From an uncultured Clostridia bacterium (lineage in GTDB: Bacteria > Bacillota > Clostridia > Oscillospirales > Acutalibacteraceae), in contig CAJFTS010000025.1 of assembly GCA_904420015.1 (NCBI GenBank), forward strand, positions 1 through 34,371: DNA of 34,371 nt, read 5' to 3'. The notes beneath the pieces are model-generated. The model saw nothing but the letters and a program-made list of their open reading frames with translations. It was not told where the DNA came from and did not search any database. Made by a program: the position numbers and the translations under genes. Every line of letters begins with the position of its first letter. Position 1 is the first letter of the stretch. Below, one piece after another: positions 23,221 to 31,075 of the stretch.

Positions 23221-24414
23221 TTAAAGCTGGATCAGTCGATAGGATTCTTCCCTTCCGCAGGGCTGTATCAGCGGGGAAGCCAAGCCGAACAGGTCGGTGG
23301 CTCTGCTTTCCAAATTAAACACGATTTGCGCCCGCTTGTCAAGGGATTTCACCTGTCCATACCGGCCGACGATCGGCAGCCGCGCGGCCTTCCCAGCCCT
23401 CTTCAACACCTCATACCCCCGCCCATTCGCTCCGAGAATCCGCAGATAGGGAGGAACCCCTTCTGAAACAGAGGCGGTCAGCCCTAAAAATCCCGCCAGA
23501 CAGACCCGGCGGATGCGGGCGTGGGAATACCGCTTGGATTTCACAAGGGAATAGAGCTCCGTTAAGCTGCCCGCCTGTCGCACAGCGTGATAGAGCCGGT
23601 TGTGCAGACCCTCCGACAGGTCGGGAAGATCCTGCAATTCCATCCTGCTTTTGGTGCGAAGGGAAGCAAGAACCGCCCGCTGTAATTCTTTTAACCCGGC
23701 CGGCGCCCGCCTAGCCTCCAGCTCTTCCCTGAAAATGGATACGGCTTTTGGCGGCAGGAAGGCGGCGGCCTCGTCAAACCTCCCCTCGGCGATCCTTTGA
23801 CGGAGGAAGGAGGCGCTGACAAAACCATCCTGGGGTTTTACCGCGTCATGTCCGGCGCCCTTGCGGGTGATACAAACCGGCTCGATTGGGGAGGAGAGGG
23901 AGGAGAGGGCCGCCAGGTATTCCAATGCCAGCGTGTCGTTGGGCGTATCAAGCGGGGCGGCCAGGGAGGGCGCGAATGCCGCCATTGCCTGAGCGCGGGC
24001 CTGGGCAAAAGGGAGACCTCCAGCCAGTTTCTCCTTGAGCAGCAAGGAAAACCCTTCGCAGCCTAAGGCCCGCGCGCTTGCCCTCAGCAGGGGAAGGTCC
24101 CCGCATTCGCTGCCAAAGCTGAGCACGTCCACGCATCCGAGTGCATCCAGAAGGGCAACCCCGCCCCTTGCAAAGGTCTGGGCCGGGGCCATTGCCCATG
24201 GAAGAGGCAGTTCTATTACCAGATCGGCCCCGGCGGATAAGGCGGCCTTCACCCTCGCCGCCTTCTGGAAGACGGCCGGTTCCCCCCGCTGCACGAAATT
24301 GCCGCTCATCACGCAGACCACGTGGGTCACACCCAGCTCCCGGGTCTTTTCGATCTGATAGGCATGCCCTAGGTGAAAGGGGTTGTATTCGGCAATTATT
24401 CCTGCAATCCGCAC
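23221..24414 (-). CDS. tmcAL: tRNA(Met) cytidine acetate ligase
   Basis: A 397-residue enzyme of the TmcAL (YlbM) family, which uses ATP and acetate to make N4-acetylcytidine at the wobble position 34 of elongator tRNA-Met. The N-terminal nucleotidyltransferase fold is clear: IAGIIAEYNPFHLGHAYQIE, then VVCVMSGNFVQRGEPAVFQK, DLVIELPLPWAMAPAQTFARGG and LSFGSEC. The C-terminal half is helical and basic for tRNA binding. The start is GTG 24414, six bases after cggagg; the GTG at 24438 lies upstream of that site and would add eight residues. It is divergent from ackA, with 135 bases between the starts. A neighbour that makes or uses acetate suits an acetate-consuming tRNA ligase. Confidence 0.94.
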   Translation of the reverse strand: MRIAGIIAEYNPFHLGHAYQIEKTRELGVTHVVCVMSGNFVQRGEPAVFQKAARVKAALSAGADLVIELPLPWAMAPAQTFARGGVALLDALGCVDVLSFGSECGDLPLLRASARALGCEGFSLLLKEKLAGGLPFAQARAQAMAAFAPSLAAPLDTPNDTLALEYLAALSSLSSPIEPVCITRKGAGHDAVKPQDGFVSASFLRQRIAEGRFDEAAAFLPPKAVSIFREELEARRAPAGLKELQRAVLASLRTKSRMELQDLPDLSEGLHNRLYHAVRQAGSLTELYSLVKSKRYSHARIRRVCLAGFLGLTASVSEGVPPYLRILGANGRGYEVLKRAGKAARLPIVGRYGQVKSLDKRAQIVFNLESRATDLFGLASPLIQPCGREESYRLIQL

Positions 24415-24446
24415 CGTTTTCCTCCGTTCTTTGGACACAAAATTAC

Positions 24447-24475
24447 TTGAAATATTGGAAAAAGTGTACTATCAT
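24447..24475 (+). promoter_or_regulatory. Probable promoter of ackA
   Basis: TTGAAA (24447-24452), 17 bases, TATCAT (24470-24475), in the AT-rich divergent region shared with tmcAL. Transcription should start near 24482, giving a 68-base leader. Confidence 0.6.
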
Positions 24476-24549
24476 ATAAATGTTATGGATGTATTGTACA
24501 CCAATGGGGTGCGTGTGACAATCCCCTGTAAAATAGTAGGAGGAACGAA

Positions 24550-25761
24550 ATGAAAATTCTGGTTATCAACGCAGGCAGCTCGTCGCTGAAGTATCAGCTG
24601 ATTGACATGAACGATGAAAGCGTCATCGCAAAGGGGCTTTGCGAGCGCATCGGCATCGGCGGGCATATCCGTCATACCGCTGCCGACGGCAGACAGGTGG
24701 AATACGACATTGAGCTTCCCACCCATACCGACGCCTTTAAAGAGGTGGAGAAGGTGTTGACCACCGGTGAGGCCGCTGTGATTTCCAGCATGAGCGAGAT
24801 CTCCGCCGTGGGCCACCGTATCGTGCAGGGCGGCGCCATCTTCAAGCATTCCGAGCTGGTAACCGAAAAGACCATCGAGGGCATCCAGAGCCTGATTCCC
24901 CTTGCCCCTCTCCATAACCATGCGCATATCCAGGGTATCCTGGCCTGCCGTGAAGCGCTGGGCCCGGAGATTCCGGAAGTGGTCGTGTTCGACACCTCCT
25001 TCCACTCCACCATGCCCCCGGAGGCATATATGTTCGCCATCCCCTACGAGTATTATGAGAAGTACCAGATCCGCCGCTACGGCTTCCACGGTACCTCTCA
25101 CCGCTATGTCACCGCCCGCTGCCTGGAAGTGATGGGCAAGCAGGCTCAGGGTACTAAGATCATTACCTGCCACCTGGGCAACGGTTCCTCCCTGGCGGCG
25201 GTCAAGGACGGCAAGGTGATCGACACCACCATGGGCCTGACCCCTCTGGACGGCTTTATCATGGGCACCCGTACCGGTACGCTGGATCCCTCTGTGGTTA
25301 CCTTCATCGCGGAGAAGGAGAATCTCAGCGGCGCGCAGCTGTCGGAGCTGTTCAACAAGAAGTCGGGTATGTTGGGTATCTCCGGCGTCTCCAGCGATAA
25401 CCGGGACATCGAGAAGGCGGCTTCGGAGGGCAATGAGCGCGCCATTCTCGCCCAGAAGATGCAGCGCTATCAGATCCGCAAGTTTGTCGGCGCGTTCGCC
25501 GCTGCGCTCGACGGCGTGGATGCTATCGTCTTTACCGGCGGCATCGGCGAGAACTCGGCCGAGCTGCGCGAGGACGTGTGCAAGAATCTCTCCTTCATGG
25601 GTGTGAAGATCAACGACGGCCTGAATAAGGAGACCATCCGCGGCAAGGAAGCGGAGATTTCCACTCCGGATTCCACTGTGAAGGTCTATGTCATTCCCAC
25701 CAACGAAGAACTGGTGATTGCCCGCGACACCAAGGAAATCGTGGAAGGCATGCAGAAATAA
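24550..25761 (+). CDS. ackA: Acetate kinase
   Basis: A 403-residue enzyme of the ASKHA fold converting acetyl phosphate and ADP to acetate and ATP, the substrate-level phosphorylation step of acetate fermentation. Signatures: ILVINAGSSSLKYQLI at the N-terminus, GHRIVQGG, VVFDTSFHSTMP, RRYGFHGTSHRYV, ITCHLGNGSSLAAV and the C-terminal IVFTGGIGENSAELR with NEELVIARDT. All catalytic regions are intact and the length is typical. The start is ATG 24550 with taggagg six bases upstream. No phosphotransacetylase gene is next to it, so acetyl-CoA conversion must be encoded elsewhere. It has its own promoter and terminator. Confidence 0.98.
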   Translation: MKILVINAGSSSLKYQLIDMNDESVIAKGLCERIGIGGHIRHTAADGRQVEYDIELPTHTDAFKEVEKVLTTGEAAVISSMSEISAVGHRIVQGGAIFKHSELVTEKTIEGIQSLIPLAPLHNHAHIQGILACREALGPEIPEVVVFDTSFHSTMPPEAYMFAIPYEYYEKYQIRRYGFHGTSHRYVTARCLEVMGKQAQGTKIITCHLGNGSSLAAVKDGKVIDTTMGLTPLDGFIMGTRTGTLDPSVVTFIAEKENLSGAQLSELFNKKSGMLGISGVSSDNRDIEKAASEGNERAILAQKMQRYQIRKFVGAFAAALDGVDAIVFTGGIGENSAELREDVCKNLSFMGVKINDGLNKETIRGKEAEISTPDSTVKVYVIPTNEELVIARDTKEIVEGMQK

Positions 25762-25775
25762 GTCCAATGAAAATA

Positions 25776-25813
25776 AGAATCGCCCGGCTGGAATTTTCCA
25801 GCCGGGCGATTCT
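25776..25813. terminator. Bidirectional terminator between ackA and the XRE gene
   Basis: Perfect 17-base arms (agaatcgcccggctgga at 25776-25792; complement at 25797-25813) with an attt loop. The plus strand continues ggtttcttc and the minus strand continues tattttcattgg. Confidence 0.85.
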
Positions 25814-25824
25814 GGTTTCTTCGG

Positions 25825-26148
25825 TTACGATTGTGACGACAGATGCGCTCGCATGAGCGCCCGCACCTCATCTTTTTGGAGCGGCGACAGCTTTCCGTAA
25901 TCGGCCAGAAATTGTTTCTCCTTTTCGGTCAGGCTGTCATTATCCATCGGCTGCTTTTTTTCGTCTCCGATCAGATATTCGATGGAGACCTGAAAAAAGT
26001 TGGCGATTCGCTTGATGATATAAATATCCGGTTCCGCCAGGCCGATCTCATATTTACTGACGGACGCTTGGGAAATGTGCAAAAGTTCGGCCAGCTCCTG
26101 CTGATTGAGGCGACGGGACTCCCGCAGGGCTTTTAGGTTTTTAAGCAA
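25825..26148 (-). CDS. XRE-family helix-turn-helix regulator
   Basis: A 107-residue DNA-binding protein. The HTH_3 domain covers residues about 3-58: NLKALRESRRLNQQELAELLHISQASVSKYEIGLAEPDIYIIKRIANFFQVSIEYLIG, with the recognition helix ISQASVSKYE. A short tail (LTEKEKQFLADYGKLSPLQKDEVRAL) may mediate dimerisation. The start is TTG 26148, chosen because AGGAGG lies six bases upstream and the HTH begins right after it. The frame is open to 26235, but those residues are basic and unlike the family. It has its own promoter about 125 bases upstream and a leader with several inverted pieces. Its target is unknown; the polysaccharide precursor genes beside it are one possibility. Confidence 0.88.
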   Translation of the reverse strand: MLKNLKALRESRRLNQQELAELLHISQASVSKYEIGLAEPDIYIIKRIANFFQVSIEYLIGDEKKQPMDNDSLTEKEKQFLADYGKLSPLQKDEVRALMRAHLSSQS

Positions 26149-26271
26149 AAAATCCCTCCTTCTGCGAACCGGTGTGTACCGTTCCCACCTGGAAACCTGC
26201 CGCATAACACCGATGAAACGGCGGAGAAATCCCACCGGCTCAGGTGAAACAGGTCATTTTTACCAAGCTTT

Positions 26272-26300
26272 ATTATACCCGTATTTTCTAAAATTGTAAA
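26272..26300 (-). promoter_or_regulatory. Promoter of the XRE regulator
   Basis: On the minus strand: TTTACA (26300-26295), 17 bases, TATAAT (26277-26272). Transcription should start near 26265, leaving a leader of about 117 bases. Confidence 0.75.
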
Positions 26301-26412
26301 GACAAGGTGGAATATATCGAATCTTGAAAGTGTCTCCCTTCTACCCGCATCCCTTCGCATTCCGGCCTGTCCTTATGTGCCGAAAAGCCTTTGGATTTCC
26401 CTCTGCCAACCG

Positions 26413-26438
26413 GAAAAAGCCCGGGTTTATGCCCGGGC
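26413..26438 (-). terminator. Terminator of the UDP-sugar operon
   Basis: On the minus strand, gcccggg, a 6-base loop, cccgggc, then tttttcc. It sits 14 bases after the epimerase stop. Confidence 0.85.
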
Positions 26439-26452
26439 GCACAAGGAAATTC

Positions 26453-27463
26453 TTATTGAAGAGCGGTTTCCTCTTCCCATTTGTTTTCTTCCCGATACCA
26501 ATCCACAAACCGCCGGATTCCTTCCTCGAAGGGCATGGAAGGACGGTATCCGAGCACCTCCTTAGCTTTGCTTACATCCGCAAAGGTAACAGCCACATCC
26601 CCCGATTGCGCCGGCATCCGGTCAAGGGTGGCGGAGATCCCTAGGACCCTTTCGAGTGTTTCCACCATTTCTTTTAAAGAGATGGTGTTGGATTCCCCTA
26701 AATTAAAGACCTCAAACCGGCTGCCCTCTCCCATTGTCCAGGCGAGGGCCCGCATCACGCCGTCCACAATATCGTCGATATAGGTGTAGTCCCGCCGGCT
26801 GGACCCGTCCCCGTAGAAGGGGATGGGGGCTCCGGCAAGCATGTGTCGGGTAAACTTGTGGATGGCCAGATCCGGGCGCTGGCGCGGCCCGTAAACGGTG
26901 AAGAAACGCAGACAGGCGACCTGAATGCCGTAAAGATGGTGCCAGGTATGACACAAAAGCTCCCCGGCCTTTTTGGTGGCGGCATAAGGGGAGATGGGCT
27001 TATCTACAGAATCGGTTTCACAGAAGGGGACCTTTTGGTTGTTGCCGTAGACCGAAGAGGAGGAGGCGAACACCAGCCGTTTCACCCCATGCTGCTGCAA
27101 AGCATTGAGGAGGGTAAGGGTCCCGTTGAGATTGACATCCGCATACAGAAGGGGCTTTTGGATGGACGGGCGCACCCCTGCGTAGGCGGCCAGATGGATC
27201 ACCCCGTCCACCGGATGGGAGGAAAAGATGCGCTCCATCTCCTCCGCATCCCGGATGTCGCTGCGGTAAAGCTGCAGCCGGTCTTTCCTTAAAAGCCTTT
27301 CCGCCGTCCGGCATACCTTGTCCCAGTTTCGTTCCTTAACGGCAGGGGAATAAAAGTCGTTGAACTGATCGATTCCCACTACCGAAGCGCCCTGCAAAAG
27401 AAGCGCCTCGCAGACATGCGAGCCGATAAAGCCCGCCGCCCCGGTGACCACAATGGTTTCCAT
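26453..27463 (-). CDS. UDP-glucuronate 4-epimerase-like NAD-dependent epimerase
   Basis: A 336-residue extended short-chain dehydrogenase. The NAD site is VTGAAGFIGSHV (residues 6-17); the catalytic triad appears as FASSSSVYG and SPYAATKKAGE (Tyr and Lys of YxxxK). The substrate region includes FFTVYGPRQRPDLAIHKF and GDGSSRRDYTYIDDIVDGV, the pattern of UDP-glucuronate 4-epimerases (UDP-GlcA to UDP-GalA). It follows the UDP-glucose dehydrogenase gene by 16 bases, which supplies its substrate and supports this specificity over UDP-glucose 4-epimerase. The start is ATG 27463 with agaggga upstream. Together they make uronic acid donors for a surface polymer. Confidence 0.92.
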   Translation of the reverse strand: METIVVTGAAGFIGSHVCEALLLQGASVVGIDQFNDFYSPAVKERNWDKVCRTAERLLRKDRLQLYRSDIRDAEEMERIFSSHPVDGVIHLAAYAGVRPSIQKPLLYADVNLNGTLTLLNALQQHGVKRLVFASSSSVYGNNQKVPFCETDSVDKPISPYAATKKAGELLCHTWHHLYGIQVACLRFFTVYGPRQRPDLAIHKFTRHMLAGAPIPFYGDGSSRRDYTYIDDIVDGVMRALAWTMGEGSRFEVFNLGESNTISLKEMVETLERVLGISATLDRMPAQSGDVAVTFADVSKAKEVLGYRPSMPFEEGIRRFVDWYREENKWEEETALQ

Positions 27464-27479
27464 TCTTCCATCCCTCTTC

Positions 27480-28799
27480 CTAGCGGCCTACGCCGAAATA
27501 CGCAAACCCCTTGTCTTCTATATCCTTCCGCTCGTAAATGTTGCGGAAATCGAAAAAGAAGAGCGACGCCATCCTCTTTTTCATCTGCTCGAAATCCAGG
27601 TTGCGGAATTGGTTCCATTCGGTGACCAATACCGCCGCATGCGCCCCTTCTACGCATTCGTACTCATCCTTGGCATAGGTGACGGGCAGGCCGGGGAACG
27701 CGAACCGGGCGGCGTTTTCCATCGCCGCCGGATCGTAAGCGCGGATCTGCGCGCCTGAGCGGAGCAGCTCCCGCACAATGGTGGTGGAGGGCGCTTCCCT
27801 CACATCGTCCGTCTCCGGCTTAAAGGAGAGGCCCAGAATCCCAATGGTTTTCCCCTCCAGATCCCCCAGCGCCGCGGCGATTTTGTCCACCATCTTCCGT
27901 TTGTGCAGGTCGTTGGCGTGGATGACCGAATCGATCAGCGACATTTGAACCCCGTATTCCTTGCCGGTGTTGACCAGGGCCTTGGTATCCTTCGGAAAGC
28001 AGCTTCCCCCATATCCGGGACCGGCGTGCAGAAAATGAGGGCCGATGCGCTTGTCCAGACCGACGGCGTTGGATACCTGCAAAACGTTTGCTCCCACCGC
28101 CTCGCACAAATTGGCGATTTCGTTCATAAAGGTGATTTTCGTCGCCAAAAAGGCGTTGGAGGCGTACTTAATGACCTCCGCGGTCTCGATGTTGGTAAAG
28201 ACGAAGGGATGGTTGTTGATGTACAGCACCCGATAGACGCTGCGCATAGTTTTGCGCGCCTTGCTGCTTTGGGTGCCGATGACGATGCGGTCGGGATGCA
28301 TGAAGTCGTTGACCGCCGACCCTTCCCGCAGAAACTCCGGATTGGAGACCACGTCGAAGTCGTAATCCACCCCTCGTTCCTGCAGCACCTGGCGGACCGT
28401 CGCCTTGACCTTCCGCCCGGTTCCCACCGGGACCGTGGATTTGTCCACAATAATTTTATATCCGTTCATGCATTGGGCGATGGATTTTGCGGCCTCCAGT
28501 ACATATTGCAGGTCCGCCGAGCCGTCCTCCTGGGGCGGAGTCCCCACCGCAATAAAGACCACGGTGGCATGCTCCACCGCCTCACGGATGTCGGTGGTGA
28601 AGGAGAGACGGCCCGATTTGAGGTTTCGCGTCACGATTTCCTCCAGCCCCGGCTCGTAGATCGGGAGGACCCCCTGCCGCAGACAGTTGATTTTACCTTC
28701 GTCCACATCCATGCAGACGACCTTTAGACCGAATTCCGACAAGCAAGCCCCGGATACAAGCCCGACATAGCCGGTTCCGATTACCGCGATTTGGTTCAT
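27480..28799 (-). CDS. ugd: UDP-glucose 6-dehydrogenase
   Basis: A 439-residue enzyme oxidising UDP-glucose to UDP-glucuronate with two NAD+. The N-terminal Rossmann motif is IAVIGTGYVGLVSGACLSEFG; then come FIAVGTPPQEDGSADL and IVDKSTVPVGTG, EFLREGSAV, the central AEVIKYASNAFLATKITFMNE with its conserved lysine, and the active cysteine in GPGYGGSCFPKDT. The C-terminal UDP-binding domain has LGLSFKPETDDVREAP. The start ATG 28799 is preferred to 28808, three codons earlier, because the protein then opens directly with the dinucleotide fold; neither has a strong ribosome site. It is first in the operon with the epimerase and has its own promoter. Confidence 0.95.
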   Translation of the reverse strand: MNQIAVIGTGYVGLVSGACLSEFGLKVVCMDVDEGKINCLRQGVLPIYEPGLEEIVTRNLKSGRLSFTTDIREAVEHATVVFIAVGTPPQEDGSADLQYVLEAAKSIAQCMNGYKIIVDKSTVPVGTGRKVKATVRQVLQERGVDYDFDVVSNPEFLREGSAVNDFMHPDRIVIGTQSSKARKTMRSVYRVLYINNHPFVFTNIETAEVIKYASNAFLATKITFMNEIANLCEAVGANVLQVSNAVGLDKRIGPHFLHAGPGYGGSCFPKDTKALVNTGKEYGVQMSLIDSVIHANDLHKRKMVDKIAAALGDLEGKTIGILGLSFKPETDDVREAPSTTIVRELLRSGAQIRAYDPAAMENAARFAFPGLPVTYAKDEYECVEGAHAAVLVTEWNQFRNLDFEQMKKRMASLFFFDFRNIYERKDIEDKGFAYFGVGR

Positions 28800-28903
28800 A
28801 CGAAACATCCGTTCTTTTTCAAAATTACCCCATTTGCACTCGGTTTATGGGCATGATGTCCATATTTTTCAGGCGAAAAGTTTCTTTTTTTCACTCTTTT
28901 TTT

Positions 28904-28931
28904 ATTATATCAGTTCTTTTCATGATTGCAA
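28904..28931 (-). promoter_or_regulatory. Promoter of ugd-epimerase
   Basis: On the minus strand: TTGCAA (28931-28926), 16 bases ending in tga, TATAAT (28909-28904). The TGA before the -10 makes it an extended -10 promoter. It lies just past the ylmC stop, with a leader of nearly 100 bases to the ugd start. Confidence 0.75.
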
Positions 28932-28945
28932 GAGCATTTCAAAGC

Positions 28946-29254
28946 CTAATCGTTTCCCATCAGCCCCTTGAATGCGTTGTGGAAAAAGCCCTTGCGCTTT
29001 TTTCTGCGGCAAGGCCGTTCGTTGTAGTTAACCAGGATGGCGTCGCGGCCGATGATGTTGATGTCGCACCAGGGGATTACAATGTCGTCCTCCCGCCCCA
29101 GCAAGCCGAACAGCCGGCATTTGCCGTAGACGATGATGGACAGGATGGTGGCGTTGCAGGTGTCCACCGCCACATCGCATACCATCCCGATTTTGGTTCC
29201 GGTTTTGATGCTGACCACTTCCTTGCAGCGCAGGTCGGAGATTCTACAATGCAT
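28946..29254 (-). CDS. YlmC/YmxH-type sporulation PRC-barrel protein
   Basis: A 102-residue protein with one PRC-barrel: CRISDLRCKEVVSIKTGTKIGMVCDVAVD, then LSIIVYGKCRLFGLLGREDDIVIPWCDINIIGRDAILVN. This is the YlmC/YmxH family, conserved in endospore-forming Firmicutes and linked to sporulation, mechanism unknown. The tail is basic (ERPCRRKKRKGFFHNAFKG). The start is ATG 29254 with AGGAGG nine bases upstream; the frame is open to 29503 but that part runs into the glyA promoter. It is divergent from glyA. It supports a spore-forming lineage, though the family also occurs in some non-sporulating relatives. No terminator stands between it and the ugd promoter. Confidence 0.93.
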   Translation of the reverse strand: MHCRISDLRCKEVVSIKTGTKIGMVCDVAVDTCNATILSIIVYGKCRLFGLLGREDDIVIPWCDINIIGRDAILVNYNERPCRRKKRKGFFHNAFKGLMGND

Positions 29255-29399
29255 TTCCCATCGCCTCCTTTTTCCAGTATATGCGGCGTTTGAACCGGAT
29301 AGCCGTCCTTTCGCCCGAAAATCGCGGCAGGATGCCGCATCCCGCCGCGCCCTTTTTCCCGGCGGGTATCGCAAAAGGAAAAGAAGGGGAGGGCGGTAC

Positions 29400-29428
29400 T
29401 TGTCTTTTTCTGCAATTATGTGTATAAT
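29400..29428 (+). promoter_or_regulatory. Promoter of glyA, with an adjacent palindrome
   Basis: TTGTCT (29400-29405), 17 bases, TATAAT (29423-29428). The perfect palindrome acaatattgt (29434-29443) sits on the expected start of transcription, where a repressor could bind. No glycine riboswitch or T-box is seen in the leader of about 90 bases. Confidence 0.75.
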
Positions 29429-29526
29429 GATAGACAATATTGTTCCAAATGACCAAACCGAGCGCCATTTGGACAGACGGATCTGGAAACGAGCCGAACG
29501 CAAGAAGCGGAAAGGAAGACACGACT

Positions 29527-30777
29527 ATGTTTGATACCATGATGGATACCATTGGGTTTGTGAAAAATGCGGACCCGCAGGTAGGCGAGGCGATGGAGCT
29601 GGAGCTCAAGCGCCAGCGCCGCAACATTGAGCTGATCGCGTCGGAGAATATTGTCTCCCCGGCGGTTATGGCTGCCATGGGCAGCGCGCTGACCAACAAA
29701 TATGCCGAGGGTTATCCCGGCAAGCGGTATTACGGCGGCTGCGAGGACGTGGACATCGTTGAGAACATCGCCATCGAGCGGGCCAAGGAGCTTTTCGGCG
29801 CCGAGCACGCCAACGTCCAGCCCCATTCCGGCGCCCAGGCGAACCTGGCGGTCTATTTCGCCATGCTCAAGCCCGGCGACACGGTTCTCGGCATGAGCCT
29901 GTCCGAAGGAGGCCATCTGACCCATGGTTCCCCGGTCAACATGTCCGGCAGCTACTATAACTTTGTTTCCTACGGCGTGGACGAGGTCACCCATACCATT
30001 GATTACGATAAGCTGTACGCCCAGGCGAAGGAGGTCCAGCCAAAGATGATCGTGGCGGGCGCCAGCGCCTATCCGCGCATCATTGATTTTGAGCGTATCG
30101 GCGATATCGCCAAGAAGGTGGGCGCCCTCTTTATGGTGGATATGGCCCATATCGCGGGCCTGGTGGCCGGCGGCCAGCATCCCAGCCCCGTCCCTTATGC
30201 GGACATTGTCACCACCACCACCCATAAGACCCTGCGCGGTCCCCGCGGCGGCATGATCCTGTGCAAGGAGGAGTATGCCAAGGCGGTCAACAAAGCCGTG
30301 TTCCCGGGTACCCAGGGCGGCCCGCTGATGCACATCATTGCGGCTAAGGCGGTCTGCTTCGGCGAGGCGCTCAAGCCGGAATTTAAGCAGTACGCCAAGA
30401 ACGTGGTGGATAACGCCGCCGCGCTGGCCAAGGGCCTTCTCAACCGGGGCGTGAAGCTGGTTTCCGGCGGTACCGACAACCACCTGATGCTGGTGGACCT
30501 GCGCGACCTGGATGTGACCGGCAAGGAGCTGGAGCACCGGCTCGACGAGGTGTACATCACCGTCAATAAGAACACCATTCCCAACGAACCCCGCAGCCCC
30601 TTCATCACCAGCGGCATCCGCATCGGCACCCCGGCGGCCACCAGCCGCGGCCTGGGTGTGGAGGATATGGACAAGATTGCGGAATATATCGCGCTTGCCA
30701 TAAACGACTTTGAGAACTCCGCTGATGCCATCCGCAAGGGTGTTACCGAGCTGTGCGCCAAATACCCGCTTTATTAA
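29527..30777 (+). CDS. glyA: Serine hydroxymethyltransferase
   Basis: A 416-residue pyridoxal-phosphate enzyme converting serine and tetrahydrofolate to glycine and methylene-tetrahydrofolate, the main source of one-carbon units. Signatures: [46 protein letters not shown], the PLP-lysine motif [14 protein letters not shown], and [11 protein letters not shown] with [14 protein letters not shown] near the C-terminus. All residues needed for PLP and folate binding appear intact. The start is ATG 29527, nine bases after aaaggaag; the frame opens upstream at 29440 across the leader. A monocistronic unit with its own promoter and terminator. Confidence 0.98.
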   Translation: MFDTMMDTIGFVKNADPQVGEAMELELKRQRRNIELIASENIVSPAVMAAMGSALTNKYAEGYPGKRYYGGCEDVDIVENIAIERAKELFGAEHANVQPHSGAQANLAVYFAMLKPGDTVLGMSLSEGGHLTHGSPVNMSGSYYNFVSYGVDEVTHTIDYDKLYAQAKEVQPKMIVAGASAYPRIIDFERIGDIAKKVGALFMVDMAHIAGLVAGGQHPSPVPYADIVTTTTHKTLRGPRGGMILCKEEYAKAVNKAVFPGTQGGPLMHIIAAKAVCFGEALKPEFKQYAKNVVDNAAALAKGLLNRGVKLVSGGTDNHLMLVDLRDLDVTGKELEHRLDEVYITVNKNTIPNEPRSPFITSGIRIGTPAATSRGLGVEDMDKIAEYIALAINDFENSADAIRKGVTELCAKYPLY

Positions 30778-30787
30778 TCGAAGAGCA

Positions 30788-30815
30788 AAAAGCCGCCCCT
30801 TTTGGGGCGGCTTTC
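30788..30815 (+). terminator. Terminator of glyA
   Basis: The arms aaagccgcccc (30789-30799) and ggggcggcttt (30804-30814) with a tttt loop, followed by ccttta. Confidence 0.9.
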
Positions 30816-31075
30816 CTTTATGCAGAAAATCGGCTGCTTCAGCGGCTGCCTGAGATGGGAACACCGTGTAATGGCTCGATGTCCCCTTTCGTGTTAAGCG
30901 TGGGATTGGCCCTTCCAAGACCAATGCAAAACGCCGGTGAGCGGATGGCTTTCCTTCCATGCGGGGAAAAGGAGGAATAGGGGAGGCCGGCCTGTGCGGG
31001 CCGGTAAAAAGACAAAAGGCAGGCCGGACGGTTTTATACCGCCCGGCCTTTTTTCTTTTGCCAAAACTTTTTGCA
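30816..31075. other. Convergent intergenic region
   Basis: No gene is supported. It holds a GC hairpin (ggccgg/ccggcc region near 30985-31005) and the terminator of the sigma/anti-sigma operon. The 75-codon open frame at 30753-30980 starts inside glyA and has no ribosome site. Confidence 0.5.
31021..31049 (-). terminator. Terminator of the sigma/anti-sigma operon
   Basis: The arms aggccggacggt (31021-31032) and accgcccggcct (31038-31049) with one mismatch. The minus strand continues gccttttgtcttttt and the plus strand ttttttctttt, so it can serve both directions. Confidence 0.75.

Noticed and set aside
24472-25767. 431-codon minus-strand open frame across ackA
   Set aside because: Antisense shadow of acetate kinase, covering its promoter as well.
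29435-29526. Glycine riboswitch or T-box in the glyA leader
   Set aside because: The leader is too short and neither consensus is present.
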